Positions 28,617 through 38,102 of a stretch of DNA of 64,000 nt are shown one piece after another. The first letter of the stretch is position 1, and every line of letters starts with the position of its first letter. The notes beneath the pieces are model-generated. The model was not told the DNA's origin. It ran no database searches and was given only the letters and a program-made list of their open reading frames with translations. This DNA is from Comamonas sp. B21-038 (GTDB lineage: Bacteria; Pseudomonadota; Gammaproteobacteria; Burkholderiales; Burkholderiaceae_C), in the NCBI RefSeq assembly GCF_022387135.1, contig NZ_CP092462.1:3410001-3474000 (forward strand). Direction: 5' to 3'. Position numbers and translations under genes: made by a program.

Positions 28617-30538
28617 TCATCGGCACCGCAGGCCATATCGACCATGGCAAGACTACCCTGGTGCGCGCGCTCACCGGCGTGGAGACGGACCGCCTGAAGG
28701 AAGAAAAGGCGCGCGGCATCTCGATCGAGCTGGGCTACGCCTACACCCCGCTGGCCAATGGCGATGTGCTGGGCATCATCGATGTGCCCGGCCATGAAAA
28801 ATTTGTGCACACGATGGCCGCAGGGGCCGTGGGCATTGACCATGCCTTGCTGGTGGTGGCCGCCGATGACGGCGTGATGCCCCAGACCCTGGAGCATCTG
28901 GAAATATTGCAGCTGCTGGGCATCCGCCAGGGCACGGTGGCGCTGACCAAGGTAGACCGCGTGCCCCGCGCCCGCATCGATGAGGTGCGGGACGAGATCA
29001 GCGCCATTCTGGCGCGCAGCAACCTGGCCGATGCGCCCATCTTTGAAACCGCAGCCGCACTGCCCGATGATCCGGGCGTCTGGGCCCTACGCCAGCACCT
29101 GCACCAGCAGGCCCAGGCCATGCCCCCACGCACCCAGGGCGGGCTGTTCCGCCTGGCAGTGGACCGGGTCTTCAGCCTGCCCGGCCAAGGCACGGTGGTG
29201 ACGGGCACGGTCTTCAATGGCCAGGTGGCCGTAGGCGACAGCCTCGTGCATTCGGCCAGCGGCGCGCCCGTGCGCGTGCGCAGCATCCATGCGCAAAACC
29301 AGGCCAGCGAGCGGGGGGTGGCCGGCCAGCGCTGCGCGTTGAACCTGGCAGGCATCGCCAAGGAGGCCATCACGCGCGGCGACTGGATCATGGACGCACG
29401 CCTGCGCCAGACCACCCAGCGCATCGACGTACGCCTGCATCTGCTCGCCGATGCCGCGCCGCTGGCGCAATGGTCGGCCGTGCACCTGCACCTGGGCACC
29501 ATGCGCTGCACCGGCCACGTCGCCCTGCTGCAAGATGGCGACCTGACCCCTGGCACCGAAGCGCTGGCCCAGCTGGTGCTGGACGCACCCGCGCTGGTGC
29601 TGCCGGGTGACCGCGTCATCGTGCGCAATGCCCAGGCCAGCCGTACCATTGCCGGCGCCATGGTGCTCGATCCCTATGCGCCCGCCCGCAAGCGCCGCAG
29701 CGACAGCCGCCTCGCCTACCTGGCCGCGCTGGCGCACTGGATAGCCACGGCCGACACCGCCCCGCTGCTGGCCGAGGCGCCGCTCGGCCTGGCCCGCTCA
29801 CAGCTGGTGCGGCTGACCGGTACCGCCACCCCGGCCGTTGCAGAGAACAGCACCCAGCTGCCGCTGCCCGACGGCGATGCGCTGCTAGTGGACCGCGCTG
29901 CCTGGCAGACGCTGCAGGACCAGCTGCTGCAGGCCCTGCAACGCTTTCATGCACTGGCACCCGATGAACTTGGCATCAACGCGGCCCGCTTGCGCCGCAT
30001 GGCCTTGCCAGCGCTGCAGCATGGCCCCCATGATGCGCTCTACCACGGCCTGCTCGATGCGCTGATCGCAACCGGGCACATCGCCAGCAGCGGCGCCTGG
30101 CTGCATCTGCCCGGTCACACCGTGCAACTGAGCGACGCCGAGCAGGCGTTGGCCCAGCGCCTGCTGCCCGCCATCACCGAAAGCCGCTTTGACCCGCCCT
30201 GGGTGCGCGACCTGGCCCGCGACCATGGCGCCGCAGAGGAAGTGGTGCGCCAGCTGCTCAAAAAGCTCTCGCGCCAGGGCCTCGTGTTCCAGGTGGTCAA
30301 GGACTTGTTCTATGCCGCGCCGTCGATGGATGCGCTCGCGACACTCACCGCAGAGCTCGCGCAACAGGCCGAACGCGGAGAGGTGCAGGCCCATGTGTTC
30401 CGCGACGCTACCGCCCTGGGCCGCAAACGCGCCATCCAGATTCTGGAGTTTTTCGACCGCGTAGGCTACACCCGCCGCGTGCGCGATACGCATGTGCTGC
30501 GCCCGGGTGTCCGTTGGCAAGCTGGCACCACCTCGTAA
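28613..30538 (+). CDS. selB: Selenocysteine-specific elongation factor SelB
   Basis: This 641-residue translational GTPase delivers Sec-tRNA(Sec) to UGA codons marked by SECIS. G motifs are visible as [13 protein letters not shown] (residues 2-14), DVPGHEKF and TKVD. EF-Tu-like domains 2 and 3 follow, then the C-terminal winged helices (about 370-640) that bind the SECIS hairpin, including [13 protein letters not shown]. The start overlaps the selA stop (ATGA). tRNA-Sec begins 90 bp downstream. Confidence 0.97.
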   Translation: MIIGTAGHIDHGKTTLVRALTGVETDRLKEEKARGISIELGYAYTPLANGDVLGIIDVPGHEKFVHTMAAGAVGIDHALLVVAADDGVMPQTLEHLEILQLLGIRQGTVALTKVDRVPRARIDEVRDEISAILARSNLADAPIFETAAALPDDPGVWALRQHLHQQAQAMPPRTQGGLFRLAVDRVFSLPGQGTVVTGTVFNGQVAVGDSLVHSASGAPVRVRSIHAQNQASERGVAGQRCALNLAGIAKEAITRGDWIMDARLRQTTQRIDVRLHLLADAAPLAQWSAVHLHLGTMRCTGHVALLQDGDLTPGTEALAQLVLDAPALVLPGDRVIVRNAQASRTIAGAMVLDPYAPARKRRSDSRLAYLAALAHWIATADTAPLLAEAPLGLARSQLVRLTGTATPAVAENSTQLPLPDGDALLVDRAAWQTLQDQLLQALQRFHALAPDELGINAARLRRMALPALQHGPHDALYHGLLDALIATGHIASSGAWLHLPGHTVQLSDAEQALAQRLLPAITESRFDPPWVRDLARDHGAAEEVVRQLLKKLSRQGLVFQVVKDLFYAAPSMDALATLTAELAQQAERGEVQAHVFRDATALGRKRAIQILEFFDRVGYTRRVRDTHVLRPGVRWQAGTTS

Positions 30539-30627
30539 GCCACCCAAGGGTCTGCAACTGCACCAGCCGCAGCCGCCGCGCAGAGCCGCTACAATCGGCG
30601 ATCTTGCCCAACACGCACGTGTTGCAG

Positions 30628-30723
30628 GGAAGGCAATCGTGCCCGGTGGTGCGGCCGGGCTTCAAACCCGGTGAGGGGTGTCAGCCACTCCTGGGTTGGT
30701 TCGACTCCAGCTGTCTTCCGCCA
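30628..30723 (+). tRNA. selC: tRNA-Sec (anticodon TCA)
   Basis: The gene has the 8-bp acceptor stem unique to selenocysteine tRNA (GGAAGGCA with TGTCTTCC, one G-U pair), anticodon stem CCGGG/CCCGG and loop CTTCAAA with anticodon TCA (30662-30664). It also has a long variable arm, T-loop GTTCGACTCC, discriminator G and encoded CCA. Total length is 96 bases. The AT-rich segment begins just past its 3' end; selC is a well-known integration site for genomic islands. Confidence 0.97.
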
Positions 30724-30968
30724 TCTCGGTCACCACATAGGTGATATACACCGAGTGATACAGCTTCCCCATCTTCCTCTGACGATTCAGTGACTCAACA
30801 CGCTGCGGTCAACCTGCTTCACCCATTACTAGCCACAAAAAGAAATGCGGCTGACCATGATGGTAGCGCGACCTACAGGATTCAGCCGAGCCACCTGAAT
30901 CTGTCGGCGTTGTCAGTGCCGAACCCTACATAGCAAATTAATATCTCAATGCTTTACCCAGGGGCGGC

Positions 30969-32048
30969 CTAAGTGGCAGATGCACCCACCCAACGCTTGG
31001 CGTTAGCACGGAAAAACATATAAATAGGATGCTCCACCCAGCGGTAATAGAAGGCTGATGCAATTAATAAACAAACCATAGTAGCAAAAGCAGCCAGCAA
31101 GCGAGCATTATCTTCAAATTCAGCCCAAGGCAGCAAATTCAACAACATATTAAATGCCAATATATGCAGCAAATATATGGAATACGAATAATCACCAAAC
31201 CTTACCAATATCAATGAGATAATATTTTTTGGAGCTGGCAATGTCAAAGCCACGCCTACGATGGCCAACGCAGCTCCGCCCACCAAAACTGAGCGCTCCG
31301 ACCAATAATAAGAATTCGCCAAGCCATATGGGTAATCAGAGAAATTGGGTATTAAATAAACAATCAACCCGATAAAAATTACAGCCACAAGGCTCCATAT
31401 TTTCCATGATATACGCAAAGTTGGCTGAAGGTAATTATATAAAAAATAACCCATGAAAAACTCAATAACAAGGGGGGATAGAAAAAACATCTTTATCCAG
31501 TTTATTTCAGAATCAGGATAGAAACTGGATCGATTAATAAAAATAAAGATATTTACCAGCAGAAGCATTATAAAAATCATGGCAAATATCAAGTCACGCT
31601 GATGCCTCGAAAAAAACAATCCAATTGAAAGAATAATGTAAAAGTACAACTCAAACATCAAAGACCAAATAGCAATATTGATCAACCCAGATAAATCTGT
31701 ATAATAAAGAGTAAACGATGACAGTAAATTAATTGGAGGACCAAGTTGGTGAGTGAATTCAAAAAAAATGATATACAGCAATAATGCAGGCCACCAACCA
31801 GTATAAATTCTAGAAAACCTGATAATCAAAAAAGCAGCAGCAGTCTTTAGTCCGTGACCAAGACTCTTTGTGGAGTGAGCCATAATGACTCCGCTGATCA
31901 CAAAAAATATATCAACGCCTGCATAGCCAAAATTAACAATAAAGCCCACCAATGAAGGCAAGCCCGTAAACACGCCAGCCATCGCACCATGAAAAATAGC
32001 AACCCACAATGCTGCTATAAATCGAAGCATTTGTATATTTTTAATCAT
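30969..32048 (-). CDS. Acyltransferase family 3 membrane protein
   Basis: This 359-residue integral membrane protein has about ten hydrophobic segments. The N-terminal QMLRFIAALWVAIFHG has the Arg and His expected near the active site of acyltransferase-3 enzymes, and FFVISGVIMAHST is a family hallmark. Members O-acetylate surface polysaccharides, lipopolysaccharide or exported metabolites. Codon use is AT-rich (many ATA and TTA codons), unlike all neighbours outside the segment. It lies 80 bp downstream of, and on the same strand as, the large secreted protein, so cotranscription is possible. The acceptor is unknown. Confidence 0.87.
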   Translation of the reverse strand: MIKNIQMLRFIAALWVAIFHGAMAGVFTGLPSLVGFIVNFGYAGVDIFFVISGVIMAHSTKSLGHGLKTAAAFLIIRFSRIYTGWWPALLLYIIFFEFTHQLGPPINLLSSFTLYYTDLSGLINIAIWSLMFELYFYIILSIGLFFSRHQRDLIFAMIFIMLLLVNIFIFINRSSFYPDSEINWIKMFFLSPLVIEFFMGYFLYNYLQPTLRISWKIWSLVAVIFIGLIVYLIPNFSDYPYGLANSYYWSERSVLVGGAALAIVGVALTLPAPKNIISLILVRFGDYSYSIYLLHILAFNMLLNLLPWAEFEDNARLLAAFATMVCLLIASAFYYRWVEHPIYMFFRANAKRWVGASAT

Positions 32049-32128
32049 TATTAATTATAAAAACTGTTTTCTTGAAATCCCAGGGGAGATTCACATCAAT
32101 GTCACTACCCCGGGATTACATCACCACA

Positions 32129-33919
32129 TCAATAGTTAGTTATGGTGGGTGCCCATAGTCCATACCAAATATTGCTATCATTATTATCTACTTGCTCAAG
32201 TGACCACTCAACATGGCTCACAATCAAAGGATCAGGCAAAGTTGCTATCTTGCCCTCTTGTGCCCACGCACCGTTCCTTGCCAAACATGCGATGGTTGAA
32301 TACAAGTTCATTCTAACATTTTGTATGGCATTCGGATTGTTAGGCCCAAAATTACCATTGACAAAAGACTTGTATGTATTGGCAGCCGGATTCGAGATGA
32401 CCGGAAGGGGAACATAGTAAGGATCAGTTCCACATATTTGATTGAGATTATAAGACGTATATTGTGCATACACCGCACCTGGATAATATCGCGACTTCTT
32501 AATATTCCAATTCCAAAGGTAATTTTTCATTGGAAACTGACTGGAGTTGAAAAAATTACCTGGATTACTCAGATTATGATCAATAGTCGCGAGAAAACCT
32601 CCTACATACGAACTTGGCGAATTCATGGTCTGAATTGTCACCATTCTATCGATGCCATCAGACCACCCTGAAGTCTTGAGAACAATCTGCAAGAATGTTA
32701 TCGAAGCTGGGTTAACAGTCATAACCGCAGATCTAAAATTTAGATATGGATTATAGCTACGGGAAGCAGTTGCTAAGGCAATGGGCGCTTGGTTGCCCTG
32801 ATTTGCATTTGAGGAAAGTGACATGTATGGTAGATTGCCACCACAGTCATTGGGATCATGATTGAACCCCAGGCTTGCCAAATTATAGTTACCTATAGCA
32901 GGGTCCGTCGATGTCGTTAATTGGTTAAACGACAAATTATACCCAGCTTGGCCAAAAGCAGGCCCGATCGCCAGGGGCCTGCTTTGATTAGCTGGACCAT
33001 AGTTATTAGAGCATCCATTGGTCGGAGTCTCAGTATTAACACCTACCGCCCAATACGGATTTCCATCCAAATAGTTGGCTGAAGCATACCAATTGGATTT
33101 TTTTGCCATTGGATAAGGCCCACTTGCTGCACCGTAGCACTCAATACTGGTGCTACTGGCGGTACCCCCACTTGGAGTCGGCCCAGCAGTTAGTATTTTC
33201 ATTCCATAAAGCGCCGCGTTATTGGACAGGCAATCGCCTGTATAGAAGGATGTTGTGTTTTGAGGCAAATCGGAACGCCATGCCGCTTGCGCGAACAAAG
33301 GATCGGAAAATCCATACCCTATTTGACTTGGCGTGGTGAGGATGACGGAATCTATAAACGCGGTGGCATCTTGGGTACTAGTGCCAACAAATGATAGTAC
33401 TATGTTGCCGCCACCCCAATTGCTTAGACTAGCAGCATATGTAGTGAAATAACCTTCAGGTGGTGTAAAATATTCGCTCGTTAAACCTGCACCATTCACA
33501 TCCGAACCAAATTTAATAGGCAAAGGTTGACCATTTGCCAACAACCTTATCCTTTGCTTATTTCCATTATTTATTCTTTGCGTCGCACTGAATGTCAAAA
33601 TTGAGCCAGGCGGAACATATATAGATTGAGATATTGACCCAGTCGTTTGGATAAATGCCACTTGTTTTCCCGCCGGTATTTCTGGAAGACTGGGGTTCCA
33701 AAAATCACTGTTTGCTCTTGTAACTCCAGCGCCGGTAAAATTCCAGGATGCTCCTACAGGATTGTATTGGAAAGTAGCATCTGAGAGTTGAGGTGCTTCA
33801 AAGCTTCCATTACTGACACCATTGACAAATGCGGAGGCATTTATTGAATAACCACCAAATATCGCAATTAAGGTTAGTCGAAAGCTGTATACAGCTAGCT
33901 TTCTGAATAAGTTCAACAT
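32129..33919 (-). CDS. Large secreted protein of unknown family
   Basis: This protein of about 596 residues begins with a signal peptide (residues about 1-29, ending near SINASA). The first mature domain (about 30-195) starts NGSFEAPQL and resembles carbohydrate-binding jelly-roll domains: it has repeated beta-strands, aromatic residues (GASWNFTGAG) and a QSIYVPPGSILTFSATQ segment. The remaining 400 residues are rich in Asn, Ser, Tyr and Trp, with several Cys that could form disulfides, and include the NYLWNWNIKKSRYYPGAVYA region. I recognise no catalytic motif. The start at 33919 has a GGAG site 8 bases upstream; an ATG at 33991 adds 24 residues. Low GC suggests recent transfer. Confidence 0.8.
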   Translation of the reverse strand: MLNLFRKLAVYSFRLTLIAIFGGYSINASAFVNGVSNGSFEAPQLSDATFQYNPVGASWNFTGAGVTRANSDFWNPSLPEIPAGKQVAFIQTTGSISQSIYVPPGSILTFSATQRINNGNKQRIRLLANGQPLPIKFGSDVNGAGLTSEYFTPPEGYFTTYAASLSNWGGGNIVLSFVGTSTQDATAFIDSVILTTPSQIGYGFSDPLFAQAAWRSDLPQNTTSFYTGDCLSNNAALYGMKILTAGPTPSGGTASSTSIECYGAASGPYPMAKKSNWYASANYLDGNPYWAVGVNTETPTNGCSNNYGPANQSRPLAIGPAFGQAGYNLSFNQLTTSTDPAIGNYNLASLGFNHDPNDCGGNLPYMSLSSNANQGNQAPIALATASRSYNPYLNFRSAVMTVNPASITFLQIVLKTSGWSDGIDRMVTIQTMNSPSSYVGGFLATIDHNLSNPGNFFNSSQFPMKNYLWNWNIKKSRYYPGAVYAQYTSYNLNQICGTDPYYVPLPVISNPAANTYKSFVNGNFGPNNPNAIQNVRMNLYSTIACLARNGAWAQEGKIATLPDPLIVSHVEWSLEQVDNNDSNIWYGLWAPTITNY

Positions 33920-35188
33920 GTTATTACTCCACTTAAATATAAATGTTATTAACGCAAAGCGAACACCGAGTAAAGCTCCTTTCTTTGACATTTCAATTCA
34001 CATAGACCTTTGATAAATCTTTTAGCGAGCAATCAGCAGAATACCAAAGTAACTTCTCAAAACCCTTAATATTAATAGACATACTCACCAAGCAAATGAA
34101 TGCAGTCAAATATCAATAGTTATTTGAGATATCAGCAACTATTGTATTTGCTTGAGCACGACACTACGACCCATGATTTCATAGTTCTTTGGGACTGACA
34201 AGTTCTTGTTGTAGCGATGACATGGAATACGTCGCATCTAGGAAAGTGGTATGCCCTATGAATTCGTGTAGCTCTCAATGCGGCAGCATCGAAAGCCGCG
34301 ATGCAGAACCATATGCCATAGAGCACGAAACTGATGCACATGAGATCTGAATCATCCTCGCTCGAGTTGATTTGAGTTCCAGGAAATTGAGCGAACCCTG
34401 GCGATGAAATATTGACCTCTCAGCACAATTTTCTCAACCCGACTGCTTGCCCCCTCCCAAGGACCACTTTCGGCTCAATGATACATTTAGAAATAAATCG
34501 CATACCAGAATATGTGATACATTTTGAAGCGACTTTGTTTGGAACTCCTTATTAAAGCTATCAAACACTGACTTTCCTAAATTTCTGCTTATGTAGAAGT
34601 GAAATGTAAACAAATTTGAATGCGAGGATGGCTTTGGACCACGCGTTAGCTGGGCAGTCGGTAGCGATTCAAAAAGCTAGCATCAACCCACGTCCGAGGC
34701 AGATACCAGTTCATCGAAAAGGAAATATTCAACGCGTTCGGAACGAGGCTGTCTTCACACAGGCAAATAAAGTCTTGAGAGTGCTAGGGCAATGGCATCG
34801 TTGCCGCACCACGGCTAAGTTTGCTATGCAGCGAGAAGTGTTCCGGTTCCAGATCGTCATCAGCCCGCTGAATAAACACCGAAACGAAAACTGAAATCCA
34901 CAGCCTTGGAAAAATTCTCAGTTTTATAGAAGCCAAACGACGTTCGTTGAACTCCGCGCCCGATCAGGATTTGGCCGAGAGCTCAAATACACAAGCTCTA
35001 CGAGATGCTTGCCAATTTGGCCTGAAGGAAAGAGTTCAAAAAGTAGTCGCCCTCCGCAGTCCCGTTTGATCTTCTTGCTCCCGGCAAAACAGCACAACCC
35101 ACGCCCGCCAGCCAACGCGCCGATAATGGTGGGCCGCCATCGGCGGCGGCGCCTTGCCCGCTAGTCTGTAACCCTTGAGGATGTCTGT
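33920..35188. other. 1.27-kb AT-rich region without a convincing gene
   Basis: No frame shows a recognisable protein or a good ribosome-binding site. The longest plus-strand open frame (34616-34894, 92 codons) has no start signal and no familiar sequence, and its complement is broken by stops. A direct repeat TGATACATTT occurs at 34479-34488 and 34515-34524. From about 34.95 kb the composition rises again toward selD. It may hold decayed mobile DNA or promoters for the secreted protein. Confidence 0.6.
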
Positions 35189-36256
35189 ATGAATGCCCCC
35201 ACCACGCCCCTGTCCGCCTCGCCGCGCCTGACCTCGCTGTCGCATGGCGGTGGCTGCGGCTGCAAGATCGCACCCGGGGTGCTGGCTGATTTGATGAGCC
35301 GTAGCGCGGTACCCAAACAGTTCTATGCACCTTTGCTGGTGGGCACCGAGACGGCAGACGACGCGGCGGTCTACCAGATCAACGACACGCAGGCGATTGT
35401 CGCGACCACTGACTTCTTCATGCCCATCGTGGACGACCCCTATGACTTTGGCCGCATTGCCGCGACCAATGCACTGTCGGATATCTACGCGATGGGCGGC
35501 ACGCCGCTGATGGCGCTGGCCATTGTCGGCATGCCGATCAATGTGCTGCCCCATGAAGTCATCGCCAAGATTCTGGAAGGCGGCGAATCGGTCTGCCGCG
35601 ATGCCGGCATCCCGCTGGCCGGCGGCCACTCCATCGACTCGGTCGAGCCTATCTATGGCCTGGTGGGCATCGGCATCGTCAACCCCGCGCAGCTCAAGCG
35701 CAACCGCGATGCCCAGGCGGGCGACGTGCTGATCCTGGGCAAGGCCATCGGCGTCGGCATCCAATCGGCCGCGCTGAAAAAAGGCCTGCTCAGCGACAGT
35801 GCCTACGCCAGCATGGTGCGCACCACCACCCAGCTTAACCGGCCCGGTGCAGCGCTGGCGCAGCTGGCCGATGTGCATGCGCTGACGGACGTCACCGGCT
35901 TTGGTTTGCTGGGCCATACGCTGGAGCTGGCACGGGGCGCGCAGCTGACGGCCGTGATCGACAGCCAGGCGCTGCCGCTGCTGCCCGGCGTGCTGGACCT
36001 GGCCCGGCAAGGTGTGGTGACCGGCGCATCGGGCCGCAATTGGGCGTCCTACGGCAGCCATGTGGCGCTGGATGCGCAGGTGACCGACGCGATGCGCAGC
36101 CTGCTGACCGATCCGCAAACCTCCGGTGGCCTGCTGGTCTCCTGCACCCCGGATGCTGTTGGCCAGGTGCTGGACATCTTCAAAACCCAGGGCTTTGGCG
36201 ACGCCTGCGTGGTCGGCCATATGCAGGCGGGCGAGGCCCAGGTCGTGGTGTCCTAA
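35189..36256 (+). CDS. selD: Selenophosphate synthetase (selenide, water dikinase)
   Basis: This 355-residue enzyme makes selenophosphate from selenide and ATP for SelA. The glycine-rich N-terminal loop GGGCGCK carries the catalytic Cys23 and Lys26; the codon for 23 is TGC, so this SelD is not itself a selenoprotein. AIR-synthase-like motifs include DDAAVYQI, DFFMPIVDDPYDFGRIAA and GGHSIDSVEP, and the C-terminus has LLTDPQTSGGLLV. The ATG at 35189 follows a TTGAGG site. It is separated from selC by the 4.4-kb AT-rich segment, which suggests selABCD was once contiguous. Confidence 0.96.
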   Translation: MNAPTTPLSASPRLTSLSHGGGCGCKIAPGVLADLMSRSAVPKQFYAPLLVGTETADDAAVYQINDTQAIVATTDFFMPIVDDPYDFGRIAATNALSDIYAMGGTPLMALAIVGMPINVLPHEVIAKILEGGESVCRDAGIPLAGGHSIDSVEPIYGLVGIGIVNPAQLKRNRDAQAGDVLILGKAIGVGIQSAALKKGLLSDSAYASMVRTTTQLNRPGAALAQLADVHALTDVTGFGLLGHTLELARGAQLTAVIDSQALPLLPGVLDLARQGVVTGASGRNWASYGSHVALDAQVTDAMRSLLTDPQTSGGLLVSCTPDAVGQVLDIFKTQGFGDACVVGHMQAGEAQVVVS

Positions 36257-36273
36257 CTCCGCGCCCGCTGGAT

Positions 36274-36306
36274 ACAACAACGCCTGCGGTGCGCAGGCGT
36301 TGTTGT
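36274..36306. terminator. Long hairpin between convergent selD and ffh
   Basis: A 15-bp perfect inverted repeat (36274-36288 with 36292-36306, 3-base loop) lies between the convergent stop codons. There is no long T-run on either side, but the stem is very strong and the position fits a shared terminator. Confidence 0.6.
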
Positions 36307-36334
36307 AGGAGCAGCGCTGGAAGCCCAGGTGCGC

Positions 36335-37714
36335 TTAGAACGGCAGCTTGGGCATGCCGCCGCCCATCATGCCTTTCATGCCGCCCATCTTCTTCATCAT
36401 CTTCATCAGGCCGCCACCCTTCATCTTCTTCATCATCTGCTGCATCTGGCCAAACTCGTTGAGCAGGCGGTTGACCTCCTGCACCTGCACGCCAGCGCCC
36501 GCTGCAATGCGCTTCTTGCGCGTGGCCTTGATGAGTTCGGGCTTGGAGCGCTCAAAGGGCGTCATCGAGCAGATGATGCCTTCCTTGCGGCGCACCTCGC
36601 GCTCGGCCTTGTCCATGTCGACCTGACCGGCCTTGCCAGCCAGCTCGGAAGGGAGCTTGTCCATCAACGTCGACAGACCGCCCATCTGCTTCATCTGCTG
36701 GAGCTGGCCGAGGAAGTCGTTGAGGTCGAAGCCGTCGCCGGACTTGATCTTCTCGGCCATCTTCTGGGCCGCCTGCAGGTCCACACCCTTGGAGACCTGC
36801 TCGACCAGCGCGACGATGTCGCCCATGCCCAGCACGCGCTGTGCATGGCGCTCGGCATCGAACACTTCCAGGCCGTCGATCTTCTCGGACACGCCGGCGA
36901 ACTTGATCGGCGCACCGGTGATCTGGCGCACCGACAGCGCTGCACCGCCGCGCGAGTCACCGTCAAGCTTGGTCAGCACAATGCCGGTCAGCGGCAAGGC
37001 TTCCTTGAAGGCCTTGGCGGTATTGATCGCATCCTGGCCCTGCATGGCATCGACGACGAACAAGGTCTCGACCGGCTTCAGGGCGCTGTGCAACTGCTGG
37101 ATTTCGGTCATCAGCACTTCATCGATCGCCAGCCGGCCGGCCGTATCGACCAGCAGTACATCGAAGTAATGCTTCTTGGCGTAATCCAGCGCAGCGTTGG
37201 CAATATCCAACGGCTTTTGGTCGGGGGTGCTGGGGAACCATTCGGCACCGGCTTGCTGGGTCACGGTCTTGAGCTGCTCGATCGCCGCAGGGCGGTACAC
37301 GTCACCGGAGACGGTGAGCACCTTCTTCTTGCGCCGCTCGATCAGGTGCTTGGCCAGCTTGGCCGTGGTGGTCGTCTTGCCAGCACCTTGCAGGCCGGCC
37401 ATCAGGATCACCGCAGGCGGCTGGGCCTGCAGGTTGATGTCGGCCACGCCTTCGCCCATTGTGGCGGCGAGCTCCTTGTTGACGATCGACACCAGGGTCT
37501 GGCCTGGCTTGAGGCTGCCCAGCACTTCCTGGCCCAGCGCTTTTTCCTTGACACGGGCAATGAAATCGCGCACCACGGGCAAGGCCACATCCGCCTCCAG
37601 CAGGGCCATGCGCACTTCGCGCAACATGTCCTGGACGTTGGATTCGGTGATACGGGCCTGGCCACGCATTTCCTTGACGAGGCGCGAGAGTTTATCGGTC
37701 AGTGCGGAAGCCAT
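36335..37714 (-). CDS. ffh: Signal recognition particle protein Ffh
   Basis: This 459-residue GTPase recognises signal sequences on nascent membrane proteins together with 4.5S RNA. The N domain covers residues 1-90. The G domain has GLQGAGKTTTTAKLA, DTAGRLAIDE and TKLDGDSRGGAALS. The M domain (about 300-430) is followed by a methionine- and glycine-rich tail ending in PKLPF. The start at 37714 gives the standard MASALTDKLSRL N-terminus. It converges with selD and is divergent from the hybrid kinase gene. Confidence 0.97.
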   Translation of the reverse strand: MASALTDKLSRLVKEMRGQARITESNVQDMLREVRMALLEADVALPVVRDFIARVKEKALGQEVLGSLKPGQTLVSIVNKELAATMGEGVADINLQAQPPAVILMAGLQGAGKTTTTAKLAKHLIERRKKKVLTVSGDVYRPAAIEQLKTVTQQAGAEWFPSTPDQKPLDIANAALDYAKKHYFDVLLVDTAGRLAIDEVLMTEIQQLHSALKPVETLFVVDAMQGQDAINTAKAFKEALPLTGIVLTKLDGDSRGGAALSVRQITGAPIKFAGVSEKIDGLEVFDAERHAQRVLGMGDIVALVEQVSKGVDLQAAQKMAEKIKSGDGFDLNDFLGQLQQMKQMGGLSTLMDKLPSELAGKAGQVDMDKAEREVRRKEGIICSMTPFERSKPELIKATRKKRIAAGAGVQVQEVNRLLNEFGQMQQMMKKMKGGGLMKMMKKMGGMKGMMGGGMPKLPF

Positions 37715-38102
37715 AGGGTGGAGTCTTGAGTAATCGTGGCAAAGGCGGCGCCGCAGTCATGCAGATACCCGGTGGCCGGGCGCAGAGGGCTGGCGCCAGG
37801 GGCTGTAACCCACAGCCCTGCAAACCTTTGATTCTACCCGCTTGCCCCCGGCAGGCCCGGTGGCGGGGCTCCCGGGCTGCTGGGCAGCGCAAGAAACTAT
37901 GACCCGTCCCCGACCATAGTCAAATCTTTGCCCGGGAAGTGCCAAACGAATTTAGGCTCTGAGCTTGCGCCCAGGCCTGCCTGCAGGCACGACAATGTCT
38001 GACGAGCCGCCGCTTGCCCACATGGCCGTTGCAGGGTGGCCCGCCATGCCCCATGCCCTGCCCGCCACCCCCAGGTGGCGCTTTCTTTGACCAGGACCAC
38101 CG
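37715..38102. other. 388-bp divergent intergenic region between ffh and the hybrid kinase gene
   Basis: The region is divergent and must hold promoters for both genes, but I see no clear consensus promoter, operator or RNA gene. Short open frames on the minus strand here have no ribosome-binding site or recognisable sequence. Part of it (about 37.90-37.98 kb) is less GC-rich, as expected for a promoter. Confidence 0.5.

Larger units (their letters stand above)
30724..35160. other. AT-rich segment between selC and selD, candidate genomic island
   Basis: Base composition changes sharply from GC-rich to AT-rich just after tRNA-Sec and returns near selD. The segment holds an acyltransferase, a large secreted protein and over 1 kb without clear genes. 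The first 245 bp contain a hairpin directly after the tRNA (CTCGGT 30725-30730 with ACCGAG 30750-30755) and no convincing gene. I found no integrase, no insertion sequence and no repeat of the tRNA-Sec 3' end at the right side, so island status rests on composition, gene content and the tRNA location. Confidence 0.6.

Noticed and set aside
34616..34894. Plus-strand open frame of 92 codons in the AT-rich segment
   Set aside because: No ribosome-binding site, no recognisable sequence, and no transposase match in the complement; too weak to call a gene.
30628..35188. Search for a repeat of the tRNA-Sec 3' end (attR) and an integrase near selD
   Set aside because: No second copy of the T-arm/acceptor sequence and no integrase-like frame was found, so no attachment sites are claimed.
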